Of a stretch of 64,000 bases of DNA, positions 36,463 to 49,100 are shown one piece after another (the stretch's first letter is position 1; each line of letters starts with the position of its first letter). Origin of the DNA: Acridotheres tristis (taxonomy: Eukaryota; Chordata; Aves; Passeriformes; Sturnidae); the NCBI GenBank assembly GCA_037013685.1, contig CM072887.1:44815154-44879153 (forward strand), in the 5' to 3' direction. A program made the translations under genes and the position numbers. Under the pieces are notes generated by a model that ran no database searches, had not been told where the DNA came from, and saw only the letters and a program-made list of their open reading frames with translations.

Positions 36463-37789
36463 GTCTTTACCACCACCATGAATTCAGGAAAGTAACCAAA
36501 GTAAAAAAAAATATTTCTAACCACAAAATATTTAAGAGCTCCTTATGCAACAACAACAAAGAAAAAGCATAATTGCAAGAAGATAAGAAAAATATGAAAA
36601 CTTATGCTGTCAACACAGCAGTACTACAAATCAGTGATATCTGATATATGGTCAGAATAAATCCCTCTGGTATTGCAACAAAAAGCCAGTTACTTCTTCT
36701 GTGAATTAAATTATTTCTCAACAAAACCTTAAAGTTTTTCCAAACCAAGTCTCAAACGAAACACTCGTTTTCAAAAATGCAAGATCTCCAGAATGTGTGT
36801 TAACCTCAAGGGTCTTGACTGGTTTATCAAATTTTACTCTGTTCATTTTAATGTAATAAAAGACATGTAGGTGGTTAGAGATTGGTGTTCTTGTCTCTGG
36901 GTGTCATTCAGTGAGTTTTTGATGGGGCGATTTCACACACGTCTGCTCTCCGGCTACAGCTGTGACAACTCTGAACCCTCTTGCTCTTGTATTTGAACAT
37001 GCAGAGAAATTAAGGGGGAGAAAATCGTGTATATATGCTTTTGGCATAACCTACCTTTTTTAACCTCTTGAAAACTGGGGAAATGTTGGTGAGCTACCCT
37101 GAAATGTGTGAGAGGATGCCTCAGGAACTGCAGAGTCACATCCAGGAGGGCACCTGACAGGTGACTTCTGCCCCTCTTTTCTCCTGGCCCAGGTACCCAA
37201 AGATGCACTATCCTTCTTGAGATAATTGCCCAAATGGCTGTTTGATTCTCCATTTAATTGTCTCCTGCCTGTCCAGCCTGAGCATTAGGCTCAGTACAAT
37301 TTTTAAAGGCTGTCCCAGAAACCTCGAGTAAAAAATTGCTCATGACAAGTACAACCAAAAGCTGACATTTTTCTGGAAGCTATGATTCCATGAGTTTGGG
37401 TTTTAGAGAGATAATGATTGTTGCAAAATTTTGTGCAGACTGTGTGAAATGTGTTAGGACTGCAAGCTGGAGGATGTGGTTAGGGAGTTATCCAAAGATT
37501 TCACCTGCTCACAACAGAGCTTGTTCTCAGCTATCATCCAGGACAGCCACCGACACTAGTGACAGACAGAGGCGGTGATGGATGAAGTCTCTCAACTCTA
37601 TTTTCACCATGTTGGAAAGTTTTTATGAAATCATAAACCTCCTAAACTAAGGTATTCACATGGTGTTTTTCCTATGTATATCCACAAACACTTAACAGGG
37701 TTAGCTCAACAGCTCTTTTTCAATGCAAGAAGATCAAAATAAAAATAAACAATGCTGGAATCTTTGGCTGGTTGAATCATTTAATTGAA

Positions 37790-37815
37790 ATTTTGGTGCA
37801 AGACTGCACCAAAAT
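37790..37815. repeat. 11-bp perfect inverted repeat with 4-base loop
   Basis: ATTTTGGTGCA (37790-37800) and TGCACCAAAAT (37805-37815) are exact reverse complements separated by AGAC. No T-rich tail or gene end follows, so it is not called a terminator. Confidence 0.8.
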
Positions 37816-40800
37816 GCCTCCTCTTCTTTACTCTGCCTAGGCATTTGCACTGGGCTACTTAATGTTCTCTAATGTATTGATATCCATGTGCTTCTTCATA
37901 AAAATTTAAAATAAAAACATGTAACAACTTTTATTTAATCTTTGAGGCAATTTTACAAAATAACCCAAATCTTTTGTTTGGAATTCTTCTGGCACAGCGT
38001 TCGTAGGCAGCAGTGCCCCTGTTTGCTGTAAGCAGAAGCCAGAAAGGGAAAGTGGTTCAACCAAAAAGCCAAGGGCAGACCTTGAACCTGAGTCTGTCAA
38101 AATTTGCTCGATGCCTTGGCACATTGCCTCTCACCAGCCTTCTCTGTTTGCCTTTCACAGGCTGAAAGCCCAGCCCTTTGTGCCCGTGGGTACAGCTCTG
38201 CTTTGGCTTCAATGGGTCTGCATACTCCTGCCTGCCCACACTCCTTGGGAAGGGGTTAATGGGAACAGGAGAACACATAAAGTAAGGTCAATACCATCAA
38301 ACACCAGACTTCAAAGGGAAGTCTCTGTTCTTAAAGCCAGAACTCTGCTGGCAGTAATGTCACACTACAGAATAAATTCTGTTTTCTTGACCTTTTTCTA
38401 CTTCCATGGTCGTAATCATGCAAAGATTTAGAAAAGGCATAAGATTGTCTTATTTTCTTTTGATGAGTATAAATGATAGTGGTGATTCCCATGTGCTAAT
38501 ATTCCCATTTTTGAAAGAAAAGGTTTCTAGAGAAAAATTTAATTAAACATGTGTGTAGTAGACAAAGGTAATTTCCTTGTATTCTTTTTACTGGGGGCAA
38601 GAAATAGTCTTCTGCAAATTTAAAGTGGAGTTATTATGAAAACCTTGACTTCTGCATGCTAACATTGTGTCTTTCAGTTAAGGTACAAGTAAAGCACCTG
38701 CAGATTTCCGAGGCAAAACTCTGACAATAGTAGATTGAATTTTAATGGCAGTCGGCCTCTCATACAGACAATGAGAGGAGCTGACAGATCATAATTATCT
38801 TGCTACAGTTGCTTGAAAATGCATCAGGTGAGGGAATCTGGAATTCCTGCCTGGCATTCCCATGCTGGCTGTTGCTGTCATGCCAGCCTTTACACCCACA
38901 TATAGAGCTTCAGAAAGAGGGGCTTTCTCTTCTGCCTGTGCCTTCCTCTACCCAGTCATCCCCTTTGCACACCATGTCACCTACCCCGTGGGTGTCTGGG
39001 GCACTCTCATGGCTTTTTTACCTTCTGGCACATCATTGCTTCTTAGCTTTACACGATTTCATGACAACTCTAAGTGTAAAAGTAAAACCTGCCTCCTGGC
39101 CAGGCTCTGTGACTCTTAAATGCATCTTTTTATTTGCCAAAAAGGGTTTTGGGCTCTTTGCTATGTACAGCTGAGGCAGGTGGCAATGCCAGCAGGTTTT
39201 ACTCTTCTTTTAGCCCCAGTACGCACTTCCTCAGCATGGCATTTCACAGGTCTCCTTCAATCATCTATCTGGAGATTTTAATTTTTTTTACATGCAACTA
39301 TAGAATACAAATAAATTATTTACATATGATTTATGGTATAAAGCAGTAACTCTTTTTCAAAGCACTTAGTTTGAAAGCACATCTGCTTGAATACAGCTGT
39401 ATAAATGGATATTTCAGATATATGGATATAGTAAAACAGAAAAATATCTTTTTGGAGATAAAAGTTTGTTCAGTCAAAAAAAGCCACATTAAGCACAATA
39501 TTTCAGTTTTATTTAAAAGACTTAATAAAATAAATAGATTTCTAGACAGAACATTGTGCTAAGGTTTTATCACAAAAAAAATCAAGATATTTTTACAAAA
39601 TAAATCTAAGTATTTAAAGTTTTAGTAGCTAAATTTATGGTTTAAACGATATCTTATAAATTCATGGGCCTAGCTCTTGGATTGTGATTTTTTATAACAT
39701 CTAATCTTTTCTGAAATAGAGCTATATCATGATTTCTATTTCAGTACAAAGCTCAAAATGGCATAAATGGTCTTTGTAAAGGCATGATATTTGTAAAGAG
39801 ATTTCAATAAGTTACTACAATGTAAAGTTTAAAGAAATGTAAAACTGTAAAAAGACAATGTAGCTTTTTTTTTGCAGAACTAATAAGTATTGTGTTTAAC
39901 CTAAAATATTTTTCTGTCCAGACAGTGAACTGAAAACTTAGCTATTGCTATAACAGCTATATCTTGCAAAGTGTTTCTGAGTCACTTTACAAAGAATATG
40001 GGTGCCAGATTCTGGCAATAATAGTGATAAAATGTTACTGGTTGAGGGATTCTTTGCCAGGCAAAGGATGTGCTGTGACGCGATGGCAAGGGAAGGAAAT
40101 GTAAGGCAAGGTGGGGGAGGGAACCATTATGTGAAAAGGGCAATGCGTGGAGAGAGCATGCTCCATCTCTACTAACAGAATCCTGTTGAAAATATGATAT
40201 GTATTTGACATTTGGACCTGTTTCTGAGAAGCAGATTATTTAGGTGCTAGCAAAGTGACTAGATTCCAAAAAGCTGAACTCAGTAGAGAGGCCTTATATA
40301 TTAGTTTCTGTTTCTATGTATATGCTGACTTGGCACACAGGGACCAATAAAAAAGCTTTGCATCTTTACTTGCTTAATTTATTAATAAAACATGTTCATG
40401 AGATCACTGTTGAGTATCTAAAATATTAGGAAAATATCAGAAAAATACCTTCTTCTATTGAAATATCTAGAAAATTGTACTCTATTATATCTGAAATATC
40501 TATAAATATTTGGTTCCCTTGCATGAAGAAACAAACATGTTAATGGCCAGATTTAAGAAAATCAATTGCAAGCAAGTCAAAGATAAAAACTTACTGGATC
40601 AGTAGGATAAGCCAAATTGTCCAGTAAAATATTTTCAAATTAACAGAAAGCACCTTTTTTATCATCAATGGTAACTGAATTAACAGCATCTGAAACTCTG
40701 CTCATAAACATGACACTGATTTGGGTGAGAACAGAAAAACAAAGAATGCTAAGGACTCTTAAGGACTTTTAAATTATTTAACAGGCTTTTCATGTTCCTA

Positions 40801-42978
40801 AAACAAATATTAATAAAAGAAAACCAGTCCCAAAACTTACATTTGCTTCTATAACAGTAATGTAAATGATATTGCCTACAATCTAATAATTTCAGGGTCG
40901 ATCTTTCCAGAATCCTTTCACAGATGGGAGTATTTGTTCTCCTATTCTGCTAAATAAGAGAAGTAGAAGTTACTGTCTGCCTGTCAAGAGACACACACTG
41001 CCTAAGATTAGCTCCATCCAGAAGAGACTGCTTCTTTATTTTGCTCCTGGATCTCCTTTGGTACTCTGTGTTCCTTAAACAGAGAAATAATTTTAGTTTT
41101 TAAGATGTTGAAAGAGGTGTTGAAGCCCACCAAAATCTTGCTCCTGGAGAAGGAACCTCAGGCACTGTGTTGCATTCCCTGAAATCTGGCATGAAGGGAT
41201 AGGAGGGTACAAATCTTTCTGGAGATGTGTCACAGGACTTCAGGAATCCAAACCAGCATTCAGTCTTGGGAGTGCTGTCATTTAGAATCCATCCTTGGAG
41301 TGAGCTACATTCAGACTGTACTTGGAGAGACCTAGGTGATGTCACCCTGCAGGAGAACTGGAGAAAAAGCTAATATTGAGGTCAGAAAGGCATGGGTCCA
41401 GTACAGGAGTTGTCCTCAGCCTTCTTTTATTTTGCAGAACAAAAACTTCCTAGAGTAATTTTAAAACAGAGCTTCATCATAGTCATCCATGACAGTCTAT
41501 GAAGTGCACAGCCACAGTGGCACTCAGGGGTCACAACTTCACTGAAAAGTGGTGCACAGAGTAACCCATCCTCACATCCTTCCCTTGAAAAAAGCAAGCA
41601 CAATACACAACACTCACATGCTATTTATATCCCAGCTGCATTTTACTCTTTCCTGAATGCAACTGAGATACAGTCCTTGTATTACAAGGACAATTTCTTA
41701 GCTCAATAATTAAATTAAATTCTAGGGGACAAGCTGTATCATATGTTTGATAAATTCTGAGACTTATGTTAAGGGTCTATCCAAGATAGGTGTAGCCTGA
41801 GCTCTGTATCCTCTTCTCTATTCATCTACAGCACTGAATGCTTGCCTGGAAGTGAGGCCTTTTGAACATTTTGTTGTTGAAATCAGAGCTATGACTCTTC
41901 ACCAGAGGCATAGCTCCTGAGACTTAACTGCAGTGTCTCAAGGAATAGCTCTGCTGCTAGTGTTGCATGTCAAGGTTTTAACAGCAGCTAATGGTTTTGC
42001 TATTACTTATTTTATTTTGGGAAGACAATGATAGATATTTGCTTTAAATATAGATGTACTCATTCCAGTAAGCTGAAATGTAATGTCTAAACTACTTGGA
42101 AGTATCTCTTTAAACACATATGTAGGGACAAAAGATTTTGACATTTAAAAGGAACATATTTTACTGAGTGAAGAGAAACACACAGTAAAGGAAGTATATG
42201 TAATCAGTTCTAGAAATACAAAAAGATTCTGACACAATAAAAGACAACAATTTTTCCTCTTTTTCTATAAATTACAATCACTTATTTCTTGAAACAGTAA
42301 AGTGATTCTGGATTTTGGACAATGGCACGTTAATTCTTGGTCCTTGTTTGGCCAACCTCTGTACAAGCCCATCAACGTATTGTCACCCAAGTGTGCAATT
42401 CCAACCTTTGTTCTCCCTCTGAGGCTTGAGATGGCATTCAGTAGCAATGGGCTTGGGGGAAGCCTGCTGCTGCAGAGACCTTTCAGCAAGTGTCCTCCCT
42501 GCCCACCTTCCCGTCTGACTAATGTCACCCCACACATAGCTCTGAGCAGCTTAAGCCTCTTTCATGGAGAGCTCCATGTGCCACCTTTCTGCCTGGAGGA
42601 ATGCATTGGTGGATGGGTGCAGACCAGACGTTCTCAGCAACCACTGTAAGGCCAAAGTCTGCTTTCAGCCATTGCACCACTAATTTAAGCAAGATGGGGA
42701 GACTGCTTTACTAAACGCAGTTTTATTAAAATCTCTAAGATGAAGAATTGTCATCAGTATAATCAGATGTAGAATAATTGACTACTAAAAGTACAGTATA
42801 ATTGACTTACACTAAAACTGGAGCTTTGAAGGATAATCGCTGGTATCTTTTTTGCTGTATAAAAAATGGCTTGCAGATTATGAATAAATAAAATGGAGGG
42901 AATTGAAACCTTTTTTTAAAAAAATTCCCAGCACAAAATGTCTTTGAGAATGGTAAGTAAATGAATAAAGACCATTAT

Positions 42979-43586
42979 TTAAGAAGATGATTTCTTATGA
43001 GGATATATTAAATTATACAGCAAATGACATGTTACTATGCCTAATACTAAAAGTTCGGTCCATGTTGTAACGAGACAGCCTAAGAAAGTGAAGATGGTGA
43101 AAATCACTGTGTCTCGTCCTTGGCCACTCTCAGTCACTCTGCTGATAGCAAGGAGAGTTGTAGAGAGATCCTGGTCCATCTCTGCTCTCAGGTCTGTCTC
43201 GACATAGGCCAGCTCTGGTTCCAAAACCTGCAGCCCTGAGGCGGGGTCATACAGAGCACAGGCTTCACTCCCATCAGCAACTGGATCAAGTCCAAGCATT
43301 TATAATGCAGAAGCAAAGTAAGCTCCTGTCCATCCTCTGAGATTTGTGTAAACATGGAAAGTGAAATCCTTTGGATGTCTGTTTTCACTGTAGGGTGTGT
43401 TTGGTGTAATTTACCTTCTGGGTTTTTTTGTATTCTGGAACTGCTGAGAGAAATGCATCTGACAGGTTCCTCAGATTGAATTTTCCTGCATGTCACAATT
43501 ACCCACATTTTTTGGGGTCTTTGAATTCTAAAAGGAGTACCTAAAGGTGACAAAAGTGTCAACCATGCAATTAGCAAACAGGTCAC
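42979..43586 (-). other. Two overlapping unidentified minus-strand frames, membrane-protein-like
   Basis: The upstream frame (43586-43188, 132 codons) starts with a signal-peptide-like hydrophobic stretch (residues 2-16) and carries scattered cysteines. The downstream frame (43299-42979, 106 codons) overlaps it in another phase. It has an acidic segment (about residues 30-45) followed by a strongly hydrophobic segment (about residues 66-98) and a short basic tail. An N-terminal signal and a C-terminal membrane anchor in adjacent phases would fit one decayed membrane protein with a frameshift near 43.2-43.3 kb. I recognise no family, and frames of this length also occur by chance here. Confidence 0.2.
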
Positions 43587-43589
43587 TTA

Positions 43590-45660
43590 AGAGATAGGAA
43601 TGGCATATATTCTTTAGCTAATCCTAGAAGTAGCTCCGAATTTCATTCCAATAAGACAAAAATAGAGCATGGGGGATAGGAACTTATAGGAATCAATGTA
43701 AAACTAACATAACTCTTTGATTTTTAAAATTGATTTGTTTTGTAGTTTGTTAAATGCTTTTTCTTCAGAAAATGAAGAAATCACTAACATAAACTGGAAT
43801 AATTCTACTAATATTTTCATTGCACATAATACTGAGATTTTGTGGTTTGCAATTAATTTGAAATTAAGAGCTGTATTGAAAGTCAAATTCATATGACCTG
43901 TGTTATATTTCCAGATCTTCCCAGTAAAGCTTGTCAGGAATTTTTCAGTTAAGTAATTTTTAATTCAAAACTTTTCCTGGGAAAGATTTAGTCTAGAATT
44001 TCAATTAAGTGAAAAGGAAAATAAGTGAACAAGTTGTATAGAAAATATCCCAGGAGTAAGTAGTCATGTTACTCTTCAGAAGGGAAACTGGTTCATGTCT
44101 TTTCTGTACTCCTGAGCTCTTTTTTCCGTATTATTGACATAATGATTTCTAAAATCCTTGAATAGGAATTTAAAAAATATTTTAAATATCATTGTTGTGT
44201 AGGATAGAGAGATTATCTATTCTGCAGTGTCTGTAGCCTGTCTACCTGAAAAAATTGCACGGTCATGGAGCGCATGTGTAGAACTCAAAACATACTTTCT
44301 TTTACTGAATAACAGTAATCATCAAGCCTACAGAAAAAATGTGGGTCAATAAGATGTGTGTCATAACTTCATTCCTTTCCAGAGCTGCCTTTATGCATCA
44401 GGCAAAAAATAACACTGCAGCTACTGCTAGCTAGTATTAGATTGGTGTAATTTCAAATAGAGATGTGTAGCAGCAGCAAAGCAAAAAGTGGTAGTAAAGC
44501 AGTGGCAAAGTGGTTAATCTTTCTTTATTCTTAGAAGGTTATATGTGGAAAAGATAACTTGTTTTACTGGTATTTTCTAAAGGAGCCACAATATAAACAC
44601 TCAGCTACCTCCAGCATTGTGTACTTAATTCAGTATCAAATCTTTCCCTAGCAAACAGGAACTCAGTATTTACCTAAATGGCATAGCAGATATGAAACAA
44701 AATTTTGTCTGATTATTAGATATAATTTTTACCAGCATGACCAGAACTTGTATGATTATGTGACATCAAGGAAAAGAACATCCAACAGAAATATTTATTT
44801 TCACAGTCTTCAGTGTTTGAAAAAAGATATTTACCTGTAAGAAGCAGAATTTGCCATGGCAACTTATGCTTTTTTTCCCTAGTTCAGGTCATTCCTTGGG
44901 ATAAATTAGTCTAAGCTGTCTACAAACACTGCTGAGAATAATCAGGAAGTGTCTCTGGACACTTCCAAACCAGCATAAAAGGGAAAGAGCAACCCACGCC
45001 TGTGAATCAGGGAGCACTGCTCAGAGGACTTGCTTGAGAGGCAAATAATTTGGCAAGAGATATTCCAGAGACCCCATCCTCTCTGGCTATTGCTGCCAAG
45101 AGGCCATGTTCTTAAAATTCAAAGCCACTGTTCATTTGTCTTAAGTCAGTCATATCAGTTAGAAAACACAGCACATTTCAGAAGCTTAGCAGGGGGAAAG
45201 AAATTTTAAAAGCCTGGGAAGCTTCCAGTAATGTGATGCAGGGCAGAGTATCTCATCACCTGCTGCTGTTGACAAATGAACTGAGGAAAGTGCCTGCATT
45301 CCTTCAGCCTATGACAGTATGGATGTTTCCCAGAAATAGAAATTACAGAAAATATCAGAGTGTGGGTAGCATATGACACTCTCCGTCCCATCTGCAAGAA
45401 AGGGTAAACCACACCTACACCATTCCTAATGGAGAAATATCTACCAAATCAAAGCACAGTGGGTTCTCCCTTTGATCCCTCAGGCGTCCTGGTCAGCCTG
45501 TCCCATGCTCTGCTAGGCACACACACACCAGCAGCTGGGATGGAAAGCTGTGAGATTTCTCTGTATCTGAGGAGAGAAAGAAGGAAAGGGCCAGCCTGAA
45601 AGGCTTTTCTTCTCAACACTGAAGGACAAGCATGGATGGAGGGGCAGGATCTGCTCCTGC
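43590..45660. other. AT-rich non-coding DNA, no gene recognised
   Basis: Only short frames are present. No repeat family, RNA gene or regulatory site was recognised. Confidence 0.6.
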
Positions 45661-45667
45661 TATGTAG

Positions 45668-45706
45668 CAGTCTCAGCAGCAGCAGTTGCAGCAGCTGCAG
45701 CAGCAA
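45668..45706. repeat. Interrupted CAG/CTG trinucleotide repeat
   Basis: Nine CAG units occur within 39 bases, interrupted by TCT, TTG and CTG. On the minus strand they read as Leu-rich codons at the start of an 85-codon frame (45706-45449). That frame has no recognised domain and its N-terminus is simply the repeat. Confidence 0.8.
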
Positions 45707-45935
45707 TCTCTTTGTATTCCCCTCTTGCTCCCTTCCACCCAGCTTTTTCTCTACTCACAGCAGTAGGATGAGTCTCTGACTGAATTTTGAATTGTATCAT
45801 CTTCAAAAACTATCAGGCTCAGGGGCATGGACAGGCTCTTGGAAGGGGTATTCCAGCCCTCCAGTATCTTTACAGAACCTCAAACATATTCCTGAGATCT
45901 TCCAGCCTCAGGAAACCCCCATAAAACTGTGTCAC

Positions 45936-46185
45936 CCTTTTTTTGTCACTTGCAGGCCTCCAGGGACATTTTTTCACACTGCAAGCTCCCACATATGAGC
46001 TTTAACCCAGATCCTTTACCCACCCGGGAATTTTCCGTGCCCCCCACGCCTCCTCCAGCACCCGTTCCTTCGCCCCGTGCCCCGGCAGCCTCACCTTTGC
46101 TGTGTCTGATCCTTACCCAGCACGGCCCTTTTTCCAATGGTGTCTCCCTGTACCAGGGCTTCACTCTGAGCATGGCACATTGATT
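45936..46185. other. CpG-rich, splice-acceptor-preceded block of unknown role
   Basis: A pyrimidine tract ending CACTTGCAG at 45956 is an acceptable splice acceptor. After it a plus frame stays open to a stop at 46181-46183 and includes a proline-rich stretch. Eight CpG dinucleotides fall between about 46024 and 46125, far denser than nearby. The minus strand is also open over 46173-45946, so openness alone is weak evidence. It could be a terminal exon of an unlisted transcript, a small CpG islet, or a transposon scrap. Confidence 0.25.
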
Positions 46186-49100
46186 TCCCTATCAGACTCT
46201 TACAAAGAGCCCATTAACAGAGACATATGTCTGCACTTCCATAAGACCTTATCTAACAGAAGCAATCTTTCCTCTTAATAAATTGTACATGGCACAGCCA
46301 TTAACAGTGAAGGCTTTGCAACACCACTATTTGTTTTCAGAATGCGTTAACAGTTGCTTCTACACTTTCAGTGTTTGCTCCTTCACCTACTCTCCTTTGT
46401 GTTTGAGCTTTGACTGAGCACAGGAAACAGTCCAAATAATTATTCCTCTATTTTGACAATAATGGATAGCCTCTCTATAGTTACAATTCAAATCAGTCAG
46501 TCTTTTTTTATACTTCTACAATTTCAATTCCACAAAATTAGTTTGACATGCAATTTTAATCCAACATTACCTCCAGATTCAGAGAGAAATAATTAAGCTG
46601 TCTTTAAGCTGAATTTAAAGAACACAAGGGAAAAGGCAGTAAAAACTAGTTCAAGGTTTGCATTTTCAAGTAACATTCTTTTGTCTACCTCAAGCTTCTT
46701 AAAAATTCATGCTTAAGGTATACTTGGCAGTAGTTTTATAATTACAAAGCTATTAAGCTTTCATAAGGAACAAATGAAACTGTTTTTTTCCCAATTAGCT
46801 AATCATAAATTTTTCAAGGAAATAGTCTTCTGCTAGAAAGTGATGATTTGAAGAGGCAAAATCATCAACAGTAGTATGCTGATTATAATATAGCCTTCTT
46901 ACAAAAATCAGTACATTTCCCCAGTTAATTAAATCTGTCCTTTGATAGCAAGTTCACTTTGCTGCCTGGATAACTCATATCCTACCTCCCACTACTGCCT
47001 TTATATATGCTGCACAGTGAGATGTCAAGAAACCAAGCAGTTACAGTGCTCACACCTCATTAATTCCATTCTGAAAAGTTGAGAGAAACTTCTGAATCAT
47101 CATTTCTCAGTGAATTTTCTAGATTCAGGGGGAAATACTTATGTTTATAAAGGAATATTTAGTGATCTGGAGAAATTCTTCTGAAACTGATCTCTGACCT
47201 CTCCAGCTAGTGCAATATAATTGTACTTTAGACTTGTAATTCATTTTCCCAAACACCATATAAATCTTATGAATATTAGCTTTCTATTAGAGACATACGA
47301 AGGCCAGACTGAGGACACATTTATGAAAATGTTAGCTCTTCACTTCAAAGGAGGTACTTATATCTGGCCTCATGATTATAGTGTTGCATTACAGAAAATT
47401 ACCAGCAGACTGGAAAAGTAGCTTATTGGTTAACTGCAAAGTGATTATTGTGTGTATTTTCCTTGATACATGCAAAGCCTTCCTTCTACTTGCAGAACCT
47501 GACTTGAAGATACAAGAACTATTTTTCTCCAGATGTTTTACAACTCAGCCTGAGATGCACATGTTCCAGGTGGGTTTTAGACATTAATTAAAAAATAAAA
47601 AAATTAAAAGGCTTTAAAAAGAGAACAAGGTGGCTGTATTCAATATACAGAACAAACAAAACCTTTCTACAACCATTCTGTCACACCCCCCACACTCTCA
47701 TGCATGATCAGTATCAGAATTTCCTGTCACAAAGAATTACTACCTGCTTTTGCAAGACATTATGAGGACCCTTATTTAAAACATGTATTTGATATCTGAT
47801 ATCAAGCTATCAAAGAGCTCCTTCATCTGTTTTAGGCTCAGAAGAAAATCTTTTCTGCAAACCCCACGGGCTCTGAAAGTAGAGTATGTTTTTATTACTT
47901 AAACTGACTTAGGGGTCTCACTAGAAATAACTTGATTGATTCTTGAGTACCTAAAATACAACAACAACTATCTTTCTCCCTGATCTGTAAAACTAAAGTT
48001 AAATGTAGCAAGCAGGTAAAGAAAAGGGAAAATTACAAGAAATTATTGAACGTCCTGTGGGAATGGTTTCTACTGCTCAGTAGAGTGAGAACTGGGAAGT
48101 GAAGAGGGGACACCTTACGAGACCATCTTCTTCTAAACTCCAGAATAAAGAAGAGAGTTTTTCTACAATTCCCAGTTTCCAGAACAGACTTATCCCACTT
48201 TCTCAGGGGTTATAGTCCAAGCTGATCTCAATTCTCTTCCCATGTTCCTCAAATAAAAACTAAGAGAAAAGCACCATTTCCTTTGCCCAGCAGAAGTCAG
48301 AAAGAAGCTGTTTCTAGCAGCTCAAGATGTCTTGCAGAGAGATCACAAGCTGCAGGGTGATGCTGCCCCATTGTGAGGCTGGAAGAGGGCAGAATTTTTA
48401 ATATTGTTTCAGCATGAGATAGATGAATGATTTCTTCCAAAGAGTGAAAGGAACTGTAAAGTGGATGGGACTCATAGGAGGACAGAAAGCAAGCCTGTTG
48501 CTCAGGAGACTCATTCCCTTCTTCCAGAGCCTGAACAGCTTTGCACCACCCTCTGTCTTTCTATTCCTTGCCAAATTTCCCATTCCCAATCTCCTTTTCC
48601 AGCACCTCCACATAGAACTCCAAACAAGTGAAAATCTGTGTTCCACATAGGCTTGCTTAAGCAGCCCTTGGCAGTTGCATTCATTGAAAAGATTAATTTT
48701 TCCCTCAGGACAGGACTGAGCATGAAGATGAGGGCTTGCAAATGGAGGGAGTAGGTAACGAAGGCTTACTGAAGCAGCTTCTCTAAAAGAGGTGAAAACA
48801 CTTGGAAGTGGAGTTCAACCTTCTCACATCTCCATGTGAGAAAGCCTGGGGATGAGCATTCAAAAGTTGCAAAGATATGAGTTCTTGTCCAAAAGAAAAT
48901 GTGAGGTGTGAAGATAGGTTGAGAAAATTCTGCAACGATGACATGTAAAATAGCCACTGCCTAAGGACGAATAACTATGGATTTGATAAGATCACGTCAG
49001 GTTCTATCACTTTCCTTGGGAAGAATTTTGCTCTATGAAAGATGTGAGAGTTAGGGAAAAATCAGGTTGGAAGAGTAAGTTCAAGGTTGTGAAAAGATGT

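Larger units (their letters stand above)
35521..42960. other. Non-coding DNA, no gene recognised
   Basis: Mostly AT-rich, with moderately GC-richer patches at about 35.74-36.1, 37.96-38.25, 38.83-39.1 and 42.33-42.65 kb. The longest frames (38800-39174 plus, 124 codons; 42302-42649 plus, 115 codons) lie in these patches, overlap frames on other phases, and show no recognised domain. Low-complexity tracts and a hairpin are listed separately. Confidence 0.55.
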
